Shown here: positions 8,704 through 17,877 of the stretch, in pieces
Layout of the letters: each line of letters begins with the position of its first letter
Numbering within the stretch: position 1 is the first letter of the stretch
Assembly (NCBI GenBank): GCA_037969035.1
Contig: JBBKWU010000026.1
Coordinates: 62,001 to 126,000, forward strand
DNA from: JBBKWU01 sp037969035
GTDB lineage: Bacteria > Pseudomonadota > Alphaproteobacteria > Micavibrionales > Micavibrionaceae
Direction: 5' to 3'
DNA: 64,000 nucleotides
Notes under the pieces: model-generated
What the model was told of the DNA's origin: nothing
What the model saw: the letters and a program-made list of their open reading frames with translations, nothing else
Database searches by the model: none
Made by a program: the position numbers and the translations under genes

Positions 8704-9117
8704 TTAAGTAAACATATTCAGTTGTAATTTCGCCGTTTCTGCCATCATTGACGGATCCCATGTTGGGTCCCAGACAATATCAACATCCACATGCCCCACG
8801 CCCTCGATCGGGAAAATCGCATTTTGCACCCACGCTGGCATTTCTTGCGCCACGGGACACGCAGGCGATGTTAACGTCATTTCAACAAAGACATCTGCCT
8901 TACCATCATCCGCATCGGTGACATCAATCTTATAAATAAGACCAAGCTCGTAAATATTGACCGGAATCTCAGGGTCATAAATTTCACGGATTGCCGCCTC
9001 GATCAAAGGCCACAGCGCATGATCTGTGCTGCCTTCGGTATTCGGCGGCACAGCCAATTCATCATATTCATCGCCTAATGCGTTTTTTGTCATTTCTTTA
9101 TCTGCAACCTGTTGCAT
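8704..9117 (-). CDS. sufT: SufT-type Fe-S maturation protein (DUF59/MIP18 family)
   Basis: The 137-residue protein matches the DUF59 domain: IYDPEIPVNIYELGLIY (residues 46-62) and the LTSPACPVAQEMP loop that carries the conserved cysteine, ending in VWDPTWDPSMM. SufT proteins help in maturation of Fe-S proteins and are often encoded in suf operons, as here between sufS and sufA. An N-terminal 35-residue acidic stretch precedes the domain. The ATG at 9117 has AGAAGG upstream and follows the sufS stop by 20 bp. Confidence 0.9.
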   Translation of the reverse strand: MQQVADKEMTKNALGDEYDELAVPPNTEGSTDHALWPLIEAAIREIYDPEIPVNIYELGLIYKIDVTDADDGKADVFVEMTLTSPACPVAQEMPAWVQNAIFPIEGVGHVDVDIVWDPTWDPSMMAETAKLQLNMFT

Positions 9118-9137
9118 AGCGTTATTACCTTCTATTT

Positions 9138-10385
9138 CTATTCTAACATATCTTTGGCCTTATTCAGACCACGCACTAGCGCATTAATATCGTGCTTGTT
9201 CGTATACAACCCCATCGAAACGCGCAATGTTCCTTCAATCTCAAAACGCTCCATCAATGGCATACAGCAATGATGCCCCGTACGCACCGCAATGCCGCAC
9301 TGGTCAAGGATCATCGCGATATCGCTCATATGCCCCCAATCAGCAGTCAGGCTGATAATACCCGTCTTATTTTTAGCTGTGCCGTAATAATTCAACCCCT
9401 CAATCACTGAAAGCTGTTCCATCGCATAATGCAGCAATTTTTGCTCATGTTCGATCAACAACCCAAAATCAAGCCCCGACAAATAATCAATCGCCGCACC
9501 AAGCCCAATCACCTCAACAATAGCAGGCGTTCCTGCTTCAAACCTTGCTGGCGAAGTCTTAAAGCTCACATCGTAAAGGCTCACCTTTTCGATCATATCG
9601 CCGCCGCCCTGATATGGTGGCATCGATTGCAATATCTCATCACGCCCCCAAAGCACCCCGACACCCGTTGGACCATATAGCTTATGCCCTGTGAAGCAGT
9701 AAAAATCGCAATTCAGTTCCTGTATGTTGACAACATTGTGGACAACCGCCTGCGAACCATCAACCATAACCTTCATATCAGGATAAAAGTCTTTGGCTAT
9801 CTCTATGATCTTACTAACATTATTGATTGTGCCGAGTGCGTTTGAAACATGCACCACACTCACAAATTTCGTGGCAGGCGTTAACATGCGCTCAAACGTA
9901 TCCATATCCAGCGCGCCATCATCCAGCACAGGGATATATTTGATGTTAAAACCAATTTCTGCGCTTAACATCTGCCATGGCACCAAGTTTGCGTGATGCT
10001 CCATCTCGGTCAAGATGATCTCGTCACCCTCACCCAGATTATGCCGCGCCCAGCTTTGCGCGACCAAATTAACCGCCTCAGTACTATTGCGGGTAAATAT
10101 AATTTCCTTGGGCGAAGGCGCATGAATAAAGGCCGCAACCTTGCCGCGCACGGCTTCATATTTCTGAGTTATTGATTGAGAAAAGCTATATAAGCCTCTG
10201 TGAATATTAGAATATTCACCTTCCATCACAGCTCTCATCGCGTCAATCACAACCTTGGGTTTTTGCGCACTCGAGGCACTATCAAGATACACCAAAGGCT
10301 CACCATTCATCTCACGGCGCAAAATTGGGAAATGCTCGCGATAGCTTTCCATATCCGTTTGATACATATCTTCGCTATATAACAT
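9138..10385 (-). CDS. sufS: Cysteine desulfurase SufS
   Basis: This PLP-dependent group II cysteine desulfurase takes sulfur from cysteine as a persulfide for SUF cluster assembly. The PLP lysine is K235 in TGHKLYGPTG, and the catalytic Cys is C373 in RTGHHCC. With the ATG at 10385 the protein has 415 residues, typical for SufS, and a GAGGAG sequence lies upstream. A longer frame to 10451 is not needed. The start overlaps the end of sufD by 11 bp, indicating translational coupling. No SufE or SufU gene is seen in this operon, so the sulfur acceptor must be elsewhere. Confidence 0.95.
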   Translation of the reverse strand: MLYSEDMYQTDMESYREHFPILRREMNGEPLVYLDSASSAQKPKVVIDAMRAVMEGEYSNIHRGLYSFSQSITQKYEAVRGKVAAFIHAPSPKEIIFTRNSTEAVNLVAQSWARHNLGEGDEIILTEMEHHANLVPWQMLSAEIGFNIKYIPVLDDGALDMDTFERMLTPATKFVSVVHVSNALGTINNVSKIIEIAKDFYPDMKVMVDGSQAVVHNVVNIQELNCDFYCFTGHKLYGPTGVGVLWGRDEILQSMPPYQGGGDMIEKVSLYDVSFKTSPARFEAGTPAIVEVIGLGAAIDYLSGLDFGLLIEHEQKLLHYAMEQLSVIEGLNYYGTAKNKTGIISLTADWGHMSDIAMILDQCGIAVRTGHHCCMPLMERFEIEGTLRVSMGLYTNKHDINALVRGLNKAKDMLE

Positions 10386-11637
10386 CGCGGAGCCACTCCT
10401 CACATTTGGCAGAAACAACTTCCTTAAAAGGCTCATCAGCAAGCTTTTCAATCACCTCGTTCGTGAACGCCTCAATCAACAAGGCTTTTGCGGCCATTTC
10501 ACTCAACCCGCGACTACGAAGGTAGAATAAAGGCTCATCATCAAGCTGCCCCGTCGTTGCGCCGTGCGAACATTTCACATCATCGGCGTAAATTTCAAGC
10601 TCTGGCTTGGTATCCATCTCCGCTGTATCAGAGAGAAGCAGCGTGTTAGAAAGCTGATAACCATCTGTTTTCTGCGCAATCTGATGTACGTGCACCTTAC
10701 CCTGAAACACGCCTTTTGCCTGTCCGTTCAACACGTTACGGTAAAATTGATTGGACGTACAATGCGGTGCTTTATGGTCAACGGTGATGGTGGTATCCCC
10801 CACCTGTGAACCGTTCAAAAGGTTGATCCCGTACAAATCACAATTCGCATTCTCGCCCAAAATCTCCGCATGGATTTGATTACGGCTCAAGCCCGCACCA
10901 CAGGTCAATGTGAAGGCCTCATAATTTCCATCGCGCTCGATTTGAACATGCGTGTTCTGTGTTAAAACGACATCATCACCGCATTCCTGAATACGGTAAT
11001 GGCGCAATTTCGCGTTTTTTCCGACAATAATTTGCGTTAAAGCGTTATTCCAATGCGCATCCTTCCCGCTCAAACGCTCAATAATCGTAAGCTCTGCGCC
11101 CTCACCCAAACGCACCACTATCCGCGGCATAGAAAGAGTTTTGTCCTGCCCGTCGATAGAAATATCCACAGACTTATCCACAGCCTTACCCGCAGGGATA
11201 TCAACAACCAAACCATCCATCATAAACACATTGGATAGCGCCCAAAGCGCCATGTCGTGATATTCCTCTGCACCAGCCGCATCGGCACTCAATATGTCCA
11301 CAAGCCATTGTGGCTCATCCGCTAACGCGTCGCTCAGCTTTTGCACATAGTTATCCCCATTGGTGACAGATATCTGCGCAGCACCCAAACCGTTATCCAT
11401 CTTGCCTTTTAGCGCAGGCAGAAGATTTGTGTATTTCCAACGCTCAAGCCTTGGTATAGGCAGCCCTTGCGTTTCAAGCGTGGTCAACGCTGAGTAGCCT
11501 AACTCCTTAAGCCAAGAAGCCGCTTCCCCATGATGCGTGGCATCATCCTTATACAGCGCCATCACAGTATCCGCCGTTTCAGGCTTATAACGATGTGGCG
11601 CAGGCGTTGCGGCTATTTTTCTGACTGTTGCTGCCAT
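10375..11637 (-). CDS. sufD: Fe-S cluster assembly protein SufD
   Basis: The 420-residue protein is the SufB paralog of the SufBC2D scaffold. The N-terminal segment IPRLERWKYTNL is typical of SufD, and the C-terminal beta-helix and helical part contain DDVKCSHGATTGQLDDEPLFYLRSRG with the conserved Cys-His pair near residues 356-358 and the ARxxLxxAF-like end. It follows sufC without a gap (sufC stop at 11638) and overlaps sufS by 11 bp. Confidence 0.95.
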   Translation of the reverse strand: MAATVRKIAATPAPHRYKPETADTVMALYKDDATHHGEAASWLKELGYSALTTLETQGLPIPRLERWKYTNLLPALKGKMDNGLGAAQISVTNGDNYVQKLSDALADEPQWLVDILSADAAGAEEYHDMALWALSNVFMMDGLVVDIPAGKAVDKSVDISIDGQDKTLSMPRIVVRLGEGAELTIIERLSGKDAHWNNALTQIIVGKNAKLRHYRIQECGDDVVLTQNTHVQIERDGNYEAFTLTCGAGLSRNQIHAEILGENANCDLYGINLLNGSQVGDTTITVDHKAPHCTSNQFYRNVLNGQAKGVFQGKVHVHQIAQKTDGYQLSNTLLLSDTAEMDTKPELEIYADDVKCSHGATTGQLDDEPLFYLRSRGLSEMAAKALLIEAFTNEVIEKLADEPFKEVVSAKCEEWLRDVI

Positions 11638-12387
11638 TTATGCGGCTTCCTTGATAAATTCGGCGTAACCTTTGGCTTCAAGCTCTTTGGCGAGCTCTGG
11701 CCCGCCTGACTTCACGATTTGGCCATTGGCGAGAATATGCACGTAATCAGGCTCAATGTAGTCCAGCAAGCGTTGGTAGTGCGTGATCACGATGAACGAG
11801 CGGTCTTTGGCGCGCATTTTATTCACACCTTCCGCCACGATTTTGAGCGCGTCGATATCAAGACCGCTATCTGTTTCATCCAAAACAGCTAGTTTCGGGG
11901 AAAGCATCGCCATTTGCAGCACTTCATTGCGTTTTTTCTCACCGCCTGAGAAGCCAACATTGACCGCGCGTTTAATCATCTCATCCGAGATCTGTAGCTC
12001 CGCCGTTGTGCGTTTCAACAATTTAAGGAACGCGAGCGCGTCCAGTTCTTCTTCGCCGCGTTGCTTGCGGATGGAATTAAGTGCTGTGCGTAGAAAGTTC
12101 GTCGTCTGCACACCCGGAATTTCAACAGGATACTGAAACGCAAGAAAAAGACCCGCGGCCGCACGCTCTTCGGGTGCAAGTTCCAAAATGCTTTGTCCAT
12201 CAAGCTCAACCTCGCCCGCGGTCACGTCATACCCCTCGCGCCCTGCCAAAACGTACGAGAGTGTTGATTTACCGGCACCATTTGGCCCCATGATCGCATG
12301 CACTTCGCCTGCACCAACCTCGAGGTTCAGTCCTTTTAAAATTTCGTTGCCGTCAATCTCGGCGTGTAAGTTCTTAATTTTAATCAT
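11638..12387 (-). CDS. sufC: Fe-S cluster assembly ATPase SufC
   Basis: The 249-residue ABC-type ATPase powers the SufBCD scaffold. Walker A is GPNGAGKST (residues 34-42), the ABC signature is FSGGEKKRNEVLQ near residue 150, and Walker B LAVLDETDSGLD follows. There are no transmembrane segments, as expected for SufC. The normal neighbour sufB is not directly upstream: a DUF2306 gene on the other strand and a 64-residue gene lie between. A possible own promoter is at 12413-12442. Confidence 0.97.
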   Translation of the reverse strand: MIKIKNLHAEIDGNEILKGLNLEVGAGEVHAIMGPNGAGKSTLSYVLAGREGYDVTAGEVELDGQSILELAPEERAAAGLFLAFQYPVEIPGVQTTNFLRTALNSIRKQRGEEELDALAFLKLLKRTTAELQISDEMIKRAVNVGFSGGEKKRNEVLQMAMLSPKLAVLDETDSGLDIDALKIVAEGVNKMRAKDRSFIVITHYQRLLDYIEPDYVHILANGQIVKSGGPELAKELEAKGYAEFIKEAA

Positions 12388-12412
12388 TATTTTTTCTTCT
12401 TTATTTGTACGT

Positions 12413-12442
12413 CTATAATGTTGATAATTACTTTTTTAACAA
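12413..12442 (-). promoter_or_regulatory. Candidate promoter for sufCDSTA
   Basis: On the minus strand TTGTTA (12437-12442) and TTATAG (12413-12418) are separated by 18 bp, about 25 bp upstream of the sufC ATG. It would let the distal suf genes be expressed apart from sufB. The match to the sigma-70 consensus is moderate, so this is a candidate only. Confidence 0.35.
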
Positions 12443-12457
12443 GGTTTGCCGTATTCA

Positions 12458-13201
12458 ATGTTTAATAAAATTATAAAAGCCTTGGGAGTGCTTGAAAAAC
12501 AAGTATCAAAAATGCCTTTCATGGCTATAGCCTGCTTTATTGCCACCACTATGGTTCTAAATGTTCCTATCCAGCACCTCTTGCACCCCCCAATTTATAG
12601 CAACGAAATTTATGCCTCGATTATAGTCCCGAGCTTGCCCATCATCAGTAACTTGCTCCTTGCCATTCATATTGCCGCCGCTATACCTGCTATTGTGATC
12701 GCTCCGTTTTTGTTTGTTCCTGCTTGGCGCGTACAATATCCGCACATTCATCGCCGTTTTGGTAAAATCTATATTTTGAGCTGCCTTATCAGCGCCACCA
12801 CAATTCTGCCCGTTGCAACCCGGAATTCTGACCTTCTCGTCTCCGAGATAGGGTTTAGCGCAATGGCGACTTGCTGGTTTTTTATGACGTGGATGGCTTA
12901 TAACGCTGCCCGTAACAAAAGTTTTATTGCCCATCGCCGCTGGATCATGCGCAGCTACGCCATGACATTTGCCTTTATTCACGTTAATTTGACCTACCTT
13001 CTTATCTATAGCTTCCTTGATGACATACAAATCAAAGTCATGCAAAGCATGGTCAGTTGGATGACCAATCTTCTTATCGTCGAAATATATTTGGCAGGCA
13101 CCAGCCATACAGGTAAGTTCCTCGGTTTTAAAAAATGGTTTCATAATCTTAGCTCAACATCCAAACTCGATAAATTCCACTGGCGCCACAAGACCGCCTA
13201 A
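12458..13201 (+). CDS. DUF2306 family membrane protein
   Basis: The protein has about 247 residues and six or more hydrophobic segments. It contains the two motifs that I associate with DUF2306: HRRFGKIY after the second or third helix and AHRRWIMRSYAMTFAF in the next part. Histidines next to membrane helices suggest heme or quinone chemistry, but no function is established. I chose the ATG at 12458; an in-frame TTG at 12446 would add four residues. It sits alone on the plus strand between sufC and sufB, so it interrupts the suf operon. Confidence 0.75.
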   Translation: MFNKIIKALGVLEKQVSKMPFMAIACFIATTMVLNVPIQHLLHPPIYSNEIYASIIVPSLPIISNLLLAIHIAAAIPAIVIAPFLFVPAWRVQYPHIHRRFGKIYILSCLISATTILPVATRNSDLLVSEIGFSAMATCWFFMTWMAYNAARNKSFIAHRRWIMRSYAMTFAFIHVNLTYLLIYSFLDDIQIKVMQSMVSWMTNLLIVEIYLAGTSHTGKFLGFKKWFHNLSSTSKLDKFHWRHKTA

Positions 13202-13205
13202 GTTT

Positions 13206-13400
13206 TTATTTTTGCTCGTTTTTCTTGTCTTTCCATTTCAGAAAGATGTAACCGCCCCCAAATAAAGACGCTATAAATAAGTCAATCCAACTATCTTTCG
13301 CAAAATTAACGCCTAGTGATTGTGTAGCAAAAAAATTTAATACGAAATATACAGCGCCAAATACTAAAAAGCCCCTCGTCCACTTTGTATTTTTTATCAA
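13206..13400 (-). CDS. Small two-helix membrane protein coupled to sufB
   Basis: The frame encodes 64 residues starting at a TTG (13398-13400) that overlaps the sufB stop codon TGA. AAGGGAG stands six bases before the TTG, an excellent ribosome binding site located inside the end of sufB, which argues for real, coupled translation. Two hydrophobic segments (about residues 10-27 and 38-55) and a lysine-rich C-terminus (KWKDKKNEQK) predict a small inner-membrane protein. I do not recognise the family. Its end is 4 bp from the convergent DUF2306 gene. Confidence 0.6.
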   Translation of the reverse strand: MIKNTKWTRGFLVFGAVYFVLNFFATQSLGVNFAKDSWIDLFIASLFGGGYIFLKWKDKKNEQK

Positions 13401-14848
13401 CCAACGCTCCCTTCCAAACTAATTCCGATCAGTTTTTGCGCCTCAACCGCAAACTCCATCGGGAGGTTTTGCATGACTTCTTTGCAGAAGCCATTGACGA
13501 TGAGTGCCACGGCTTCTTCGGGGCCGATGCCGCGTTGTTGGCAGTAAAAGAGCTGGTCATCGCTGATTTTGCTTGTGGTGGCCTCGTGCTCGCACATGGC
13601 TTTTGGGTTCTTACTTTCGATATAAGGCACGGTATGCGCGCCACATTGATCGCCGATTAATAAGCTGTCGCACTGTGTGAAATTCCGCGCGCCGACGGCT
13701 TTAGGCATAATTTTCACAAGCCCACGGTAGGTTTGATCGGATTGTCCCGCCGAGATTCCCTTTGCCACGATGCGTGATTTTGTATTGCGCCCAATATGGA
13801 TCATTTTTGTGCCTGTGTCGGCTTGTTGGTGGTTGTTGGTAATCGCGACCGAGTAAAACTCACCTTGCGAGCCATCGCCCTTCAAAATACAGGATGGGTA
13901 TTTCCATGTCACAGCAGAGCCTGTTTCAACTTGCGTCCAGCTCACTTTGGAATTGCGGCCCTCGCACAGGGCGCGCTTGGTCACGAAATTATAAATTCCG
14001 CCTTTGCCATCTTCGTCGCCGGGGAACCAATTTTGCACGGTCGAGTATTTAATTTCGGCATCATCATGCGTGATTAATTCAACAACAGCAGCGTGAAGTT
14101 GACGCTCATCACGTTGTGGCGCGGTGCAGCCCTCAAGATAGGACACGTACGCGCCTTTATCGGCGATGATAAGCGTACGCTCGAACTGGCCTGTGTTCAT
14201 TTCATTGATACGGAAGTACGTCGATAACTCCATCGGGCAACGTACACCCGGCGGAATGTAAACAAACGATCCATCTGTAAATACGGCTGAATTAAGACAA
14301 GCATGTTTATTATCATGATACGGCACAACGCTGCCCATATATTTACGCACAAGATCGGGGTGATTCTCAATGGCTTCGCTTATAGAGCAAAAGATGACAC
14401 CTTTTTCATGAAGTGATTTCTTAAACGTTGTGGCAACAGAAACCGAATCAAACACCACATCGACAGCAACCCCAGCGAGCATTTCTTGTTCCCGCAACGG
14501 AATGCCGAGCTTCTCATACGTCTCAAGCAATTTAGGATCAACGTCATCCAGAGATTGCGGCCGATCCGCCATTGATTTCGGCGCGGCATAATAATAAGCG
14601 TCCTGATAATCGATAGGGTCGTGCTTAACCTTTGCCCAATCAGGCTCTGGCATTGTTTGCCAATGACGGAACGCCTTTAAGCGCCACTCCAAAAGCCATT
14701 CAGGGTCGTTTTTCTTAGCCGAGATAAAGCGTACAATCTCTTCGTTCAGCCCCTTAGGTGCTTTGTCCACTTCGATATCGGTACTAAAGCCAGCCTCATA
14801 TTTATTGATGCTTTCTACTTGTTCTACGGTTTTATCGGTTACAGCCAT
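13397..14848 (-). CDS. sufB: Fe-S cluster assembly protein SufB
   Basis: SufB is the core scaffold of the SUF system on which the cluster is built. The 483-residue protein has the SufB-type N-terminus (GLNEEIVRFISAKKNDPEWLLEWRLKAFRHW), the central YFRIN and EGCTAP motifs, and the C-terminal CEHEATTSKISDDQLFYCQQRG segment. The ATG at 14848 overlaps the stop of the Rrf2 regulator (TAATG), so translation is coupled; the longer frame to 14899 would lie inside the regulator and is rejected. It is followed by the small TTG-started gene. Confidence 0.96.
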   Translation of the reverse strand: MAVTDKTVEQVESINKYEAGFSTDIEVDKAPKGLNEEIVRFISAKKNDPEWLLEWRLKAFRHWQTMPEPDWAKVKHDPIDYQDAYYYAAPKSMADRPQSLDDVDPKLLETYEKLGIPLREQEMLAGVAVDVVFDSVSVATTFKKSLHEKGVIFCSISEAIENHPDLVRKYMGSVVPYHDNKHACLNSAVFTDGSFVYIPPGVRCPMELSTYFRINEMNTGQFERTLIIADKGAYVSYLEGCTAPQRDERQLHAAVVELITHDDAEIKYSTVQNWFPGDEDGKGGIYNFVTKRALCEGRNSKVSWTQVETGSAVTWKYPSCILKGDGSQGEFYSVAITNNHQQADTGTKMIHIGRNTKSRIVAKGISAGQSDQTYRGLVKIMPKAVGARNFTQCDSLLIGDQCGAHTVPYIESKNPKAMCEHEATTSKISDDQLFYCQQRGIGPEEAVALIVNGFCKEVMQNLPMEFAVEAQKLIGISLEGSVG

Positions 14849-15303
14849 TAGATACGCCCTTCCGCTAACAATTTTTTTGCCGCACCACGGCGTCCACATT
14901 GTAGCTGCATCATATCGCGCAGCGTTACACTACCCAGCGCGTCTTTCAGTGCATCATTCACCAGTGCCCAACGCCCGCGCATCATGCAACTATTCTCCAG
15001 CACACAACTATCCACAGCATTTTCCACACAAGCAACCACAGATAAAGGCCCCTCAATCGCGACAACAACATCAAGCACTGTCAACGCGCCCAGTTGCCGT
15101 TTAAGCGCATAGCCACCAGTAGCACCGCGCACGGATGTCACAATATCCGCCTTGCCTAGCAGCTTAAGAACCTTCGAGACCGTTGGTTCGGGCAGATGCG
15201 TTTGCTCCGCCACAAAGCCTACAGCCACATGGTTAGGACATTCCTTCTCTAGCGACGAAAGAATAACAACGGCATAATCTGTGAGTCTTGATAATTTAAA
15301 CAT
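14848..15303 (-). CDS. Rrf2-family SUF regulator with Fe-S cysteines
   Basis: The 151-residue regulator has the winged-helix N-terminus of Rrf2 proteins (KLSRLTDYAVVILSSL; wing GATGGYALKR at 60-69). Three cysteines, C92, C100 and C106, lie in the loop where IscR binds its [2Fe-2S] cluster. It is the first gene of the suf operon and its stop overlaps sufB, so it very likely senses cluster status and controls suf, as known for IscR and the SUF-type Rrf2 regulators. I give no symbol because IscR, SufR-like or RirA-like assignment cannot be decided by eye. Confidence 0.88.
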   Translation of the reverse strand: MFKLSRLTDYAVVILSSLEKECPNHVAVGFVAEQTHLPEPTVSKVLKLLGKADIVTSVRGATGGYALKRQLGALTVLDVVVAIEGPLSVVACVENAVDSCVLENSCMMRGRWALVNDALKDALGSVTLRDMMQLQCGRRGAAKKLLAEGRI

Positions 15304-15357
15304 TGAAAATGGGTCTTATCTACATTCTAATAATGATCAATTAATTCAGTGCGTTTG

Positions 15358-15377
15358 ATATAGTACAAATATAGTAC
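15358..15377. promoter_or_regulatory. Tandem ATATAGTAC repeat, candidate Rrf2 operator
   Basis: ATATAGTAC occurs twice (15358-15366 and 15369-15377) with an 11-bp period, one helical turn, in the 112-bp gap between the Rrf2 gene and the divergent membrane/spermidine synthase gene. GTAC is itself palindromic, so the pair also has dyad symmetry. It is well placed for autoregulation by the neighbouring Rrf2 protein. The link is inferred from position only. Confidence 0.45.
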
Positions 15378-15415
15378 GATTTAAAGCTTTTTCTTGCCTA
15401 TAGAAGGATTTCACC

Positions 15416-17728
15416 ATGTCAGGAACATCAACATCTGCCCGCCTCTACATCCCTGTATTTAGCATCACGCTATTTTTAAGCGCGTTCTTGCTATTCTCTA
15501 TACAGCCTTTATTCGGGAAGATGGTGCTGCCGCTCTTAGGTGGCGCGCCGATGGTGTGGAACACAGCGATGCTGTTTTATCAAGCCATCCTGCTTTTAGG
15601 TTATGCGTATGCGCACATAACATCGCGTTATCTGAGTGTTAAAGTACAAGCAACTCTGCATATTACCCTGTTCCTTATCTTTTCATTTGCCTTACCGTTC
15701 CTTATTGATAAGACCATTGAGCCGCCAATTGCACCTGGTGAATTGGTGACATGGCAAATTATACTCATGGCCGTAACCATTGGTGGACCATTCTTTGTTC
15801 TTTCTGGTTGTGCACCGATGCTGCAATACTGGTTTTCTAAAAGTAATCATAAAGATGCCGCGAATCCTTACTTCCTTTATGGTGCCAGCAACATTGGTAG
15901 TATGCTTGCTTTGCTTTCTTACCCTGTCTTGGTAGAGCCAACATTGACCGTTCCAATGCAGAGTCTTGGCTGGAGCTATGGCTATTACGCGCTCATTGCT
16001 ATGATTGCCTTCTCTGCCTTCACGATATGGAACAGCGGCAATAAGTCCAAAGATCCCGCAATGCAGACTTTAGACAAGAAAACAGCAGAAAAAGTAAAGC
16101 CTACGACAAAAGCCCGACTGACGTGGTTGTTGCTTGCCTTCCTACCGTCAAGCCTTATGCTTGGTGTAACAACACACATTAGTACAGACTTAGCGGCCTT
16201 CCCATTGCTTTGGATTATTCCTCTGGCACTGTATGTCGGTACATTTATCATCGCATTCAGCAGAACAGGTATGGTTTCGCTCGATAAGCTGCAGAATATG
16301 CATCTGTATTTCTTTATTGCCATGACGTTTACGTTCATCGGAGACACCATCAACAGCGCAACGGCACTCATCCTATTGCACTTCATAACCTTCTTCTTGT
16401 CTGCGCTGCTATGCCACAAACATCTTGAACGCATAAAACCAGATGCTCACTACCTGACAGAATTCTACCTCTTCATGTCAATTGGTGGCGTTTGTGGTGG
16501 TATATTCAACACCTTAATAGCCCCTAACATTTTTGTGCTGCCGCTCGAATACGGCTTAATTTTCGCCGCGGTCACTTTTATTCGCTATATGGAGAAAGAC
16601 GATCAAAGCCTGAAAGCATTTCGTGCCCAAGTCACATCATTCGGCAGCATTATACAATTTACACTGATTGCCGTGTTCTTGATTTTCATCCAAATGGCTT
16701 ACACTTTTGAATATGCCTCGGTTATTTTCATTGGCATGTTTGGTATCTGTATGATGCTGACATTTATTGAAAAGAAACGCTGGGTATTTGCGCTTTCCTC
16801 TATGGCGATCATGATTACATCTCAAGTGAGCTTCAAAAACAGCTCTCACGAGCTTCTCCACCTTGATAGAAACTATTTTGGCGTTACGCGCGTTTATGAT
16901 GATGAAGAAACCAACACCCGCGTGTTCTTACATGGAACAACGCTACACGGTGCACAGCCGCTTGAGCCTGCTCTTAAGAGCACACCCGTCACTTACTACA
17001 GCCAAAAAGGCCCTGTTGGTGACGTCTTCAGCTTGATTGGTGATAGAAACAGACCCCATGAAGTTGCGGGGCTCGGTCTTGGTGTAGGTTCACTCTCTTG
17101 TTTCTATGACAAGAACCGTCACTTTGATTTCTACGAAATTGATCCTGCCGTTCAAGAAATTGCGGAGGATACAAGCCTGTTCACCATGCTTTCAGGCTGT
17201 AACAGTGCTTACGATGTTATTTTGGGCGACGCACGCTTACAAATACAAAAAGCCGACGACAAAAAATACGACCTAATCTTTATGGATGTATTCAGCTCCG
17301 ATAACATTCCGATTCACCTTCTGACCAAAGAAGCGTTCGCGATTTATCTCGACAAGCTCACAGATGACGGAATCATTGTTGTCCATGTCTCAAACCGCTT
17401 CCTTGACCTAAGGCCACTTATTGATGCTGCGGCCAACAACCTCGGGGCAACAGCTTTGTTCAAAAATCAATTAATGAGTAAGGTTGAAGGCAGTGAAAGC
17501 AATTACTACCAAAACGCCATCTATACGTTAATGAGCAAAGACAAAGCCACGCTGGACTTACTCCAAAACAAATATGAGTGGGTACCGTTTGATGGGAAGG
17601 CAACAAAAGTCTGGACTGATGATTTTGCAAACCCTGTCGCGCTTTTATTGAGCGGCCGCTACAATGTAAATGTGTCTGAAGAAGAGCTTGAGGCCATGGA
17701 AAAAATTAAAGAGGGGGACGGTCGTTAA
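15416..17728 (+). CDS. Fused membrane protein / spermidine synthase-like protein
   Basis: The first 470 or so residues of this 770-residue protein carry many transmembrane helices, including the motif LFSIQPLFGKMVLPLLGGAPMVWNTAMLFYQ near residues 22-52, which is typical of the fused MFS/spermidine synthase family. The C-terminal part (about 540-720) is a class I methyltransferase-like fold: AGLGLGVGSLSCF, then YEIDP, LGDARL and LIFMDVFSSDNIPIHLLTKE. This resembles spermidine synthase, with an Asp in the catalytic region. The substrate is unknown. It is divergent from the suf regulator, with AGAAGGA before the ATG, and has no partner genes on its strand. Confidence 0.85.
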   Translation: MSGTSTSARLYIPVFSITLFLSAFLLFSIQPLFGKMVLPLLGGAPMVWNTAMLFYQAILLLGYAYAHITSRYLSVKVQATLHITLFLIFSFALPFLIDKTIEPPIAPGELVTWQIILMAVTIGGPFFVLSGCAPMLQYWFSKSNHKDAANPYFLYGASNIGSMLALLSYPVLVEPTLTVPMQSLGWSYGYYALIAMIAFSAFTIWNSGNKSKDPAMQTLDKKTAEKVKPTTKARLTWLLLAFLPSSLMLGVTTHISTDLAAFPLLWIIPLALYVGTFIIAFSRTGMVSLDKLQNMHLYFFIAMTFTFIGDTINSATALILLHFITFFLSALLCHKHLERIKPDAHYLTEFYLFMSIGGVCGGIFNTLIAPNIFVLPLEYGLIFAAVTFIRYMEKDDQSLKAFRAQVTSFGSIIQFTLIAVFLIFIQMAYTFEYASVIFIGMFGICMMLTFIEKKRWVFALSSMAIMITSQVSFKNSSHELLHLDRNYFGVTRVYDDEETNTRVFLHGTTLHGAQPLEPALKSTPVTYYSQKGPVGDVFSLIGDRNRPHEVAGLGLGVGSLSCFYDKNRHFDFYEIDPAVQEIAEDTSLFTMLSGCNSAYDVILGDARLQIQKADDKKYDLIFMDVFSSDNIPIHLLTKEAFAIYLDKLTDDGIIVVHVSNRFLDLRPLIDAAANNLGATALFKNQLMSKVEGSESNYYQNAIYTLMSKDKATLDLLQNKYEWVPFDGKATKVWTDDFANPVALLLSGRYNVNVSEEELEAMEKIKEGDGR

Positions 17729-17877
17729 GGCTTTAACTGCTCTCTTAAAAGCGAAGGCGGGCGCGCTCCTCAGCGCTCCTGCTGCTCTACCTTAACCTAA
17801 TCTAAACCCTTTGAGGCCATAATGGGCTCATATTAAGGGATCACTCGATACGCAGTGATAGGAAGAAAGGTTACAAA

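Noticed and set aside
12557..13144. 195-codon minus-strand frame that would bridge sufB and sufC
   Set aside because: It mirrors the DUF2306 gene, whose membrane helices and HRR motifs show which strand is real.
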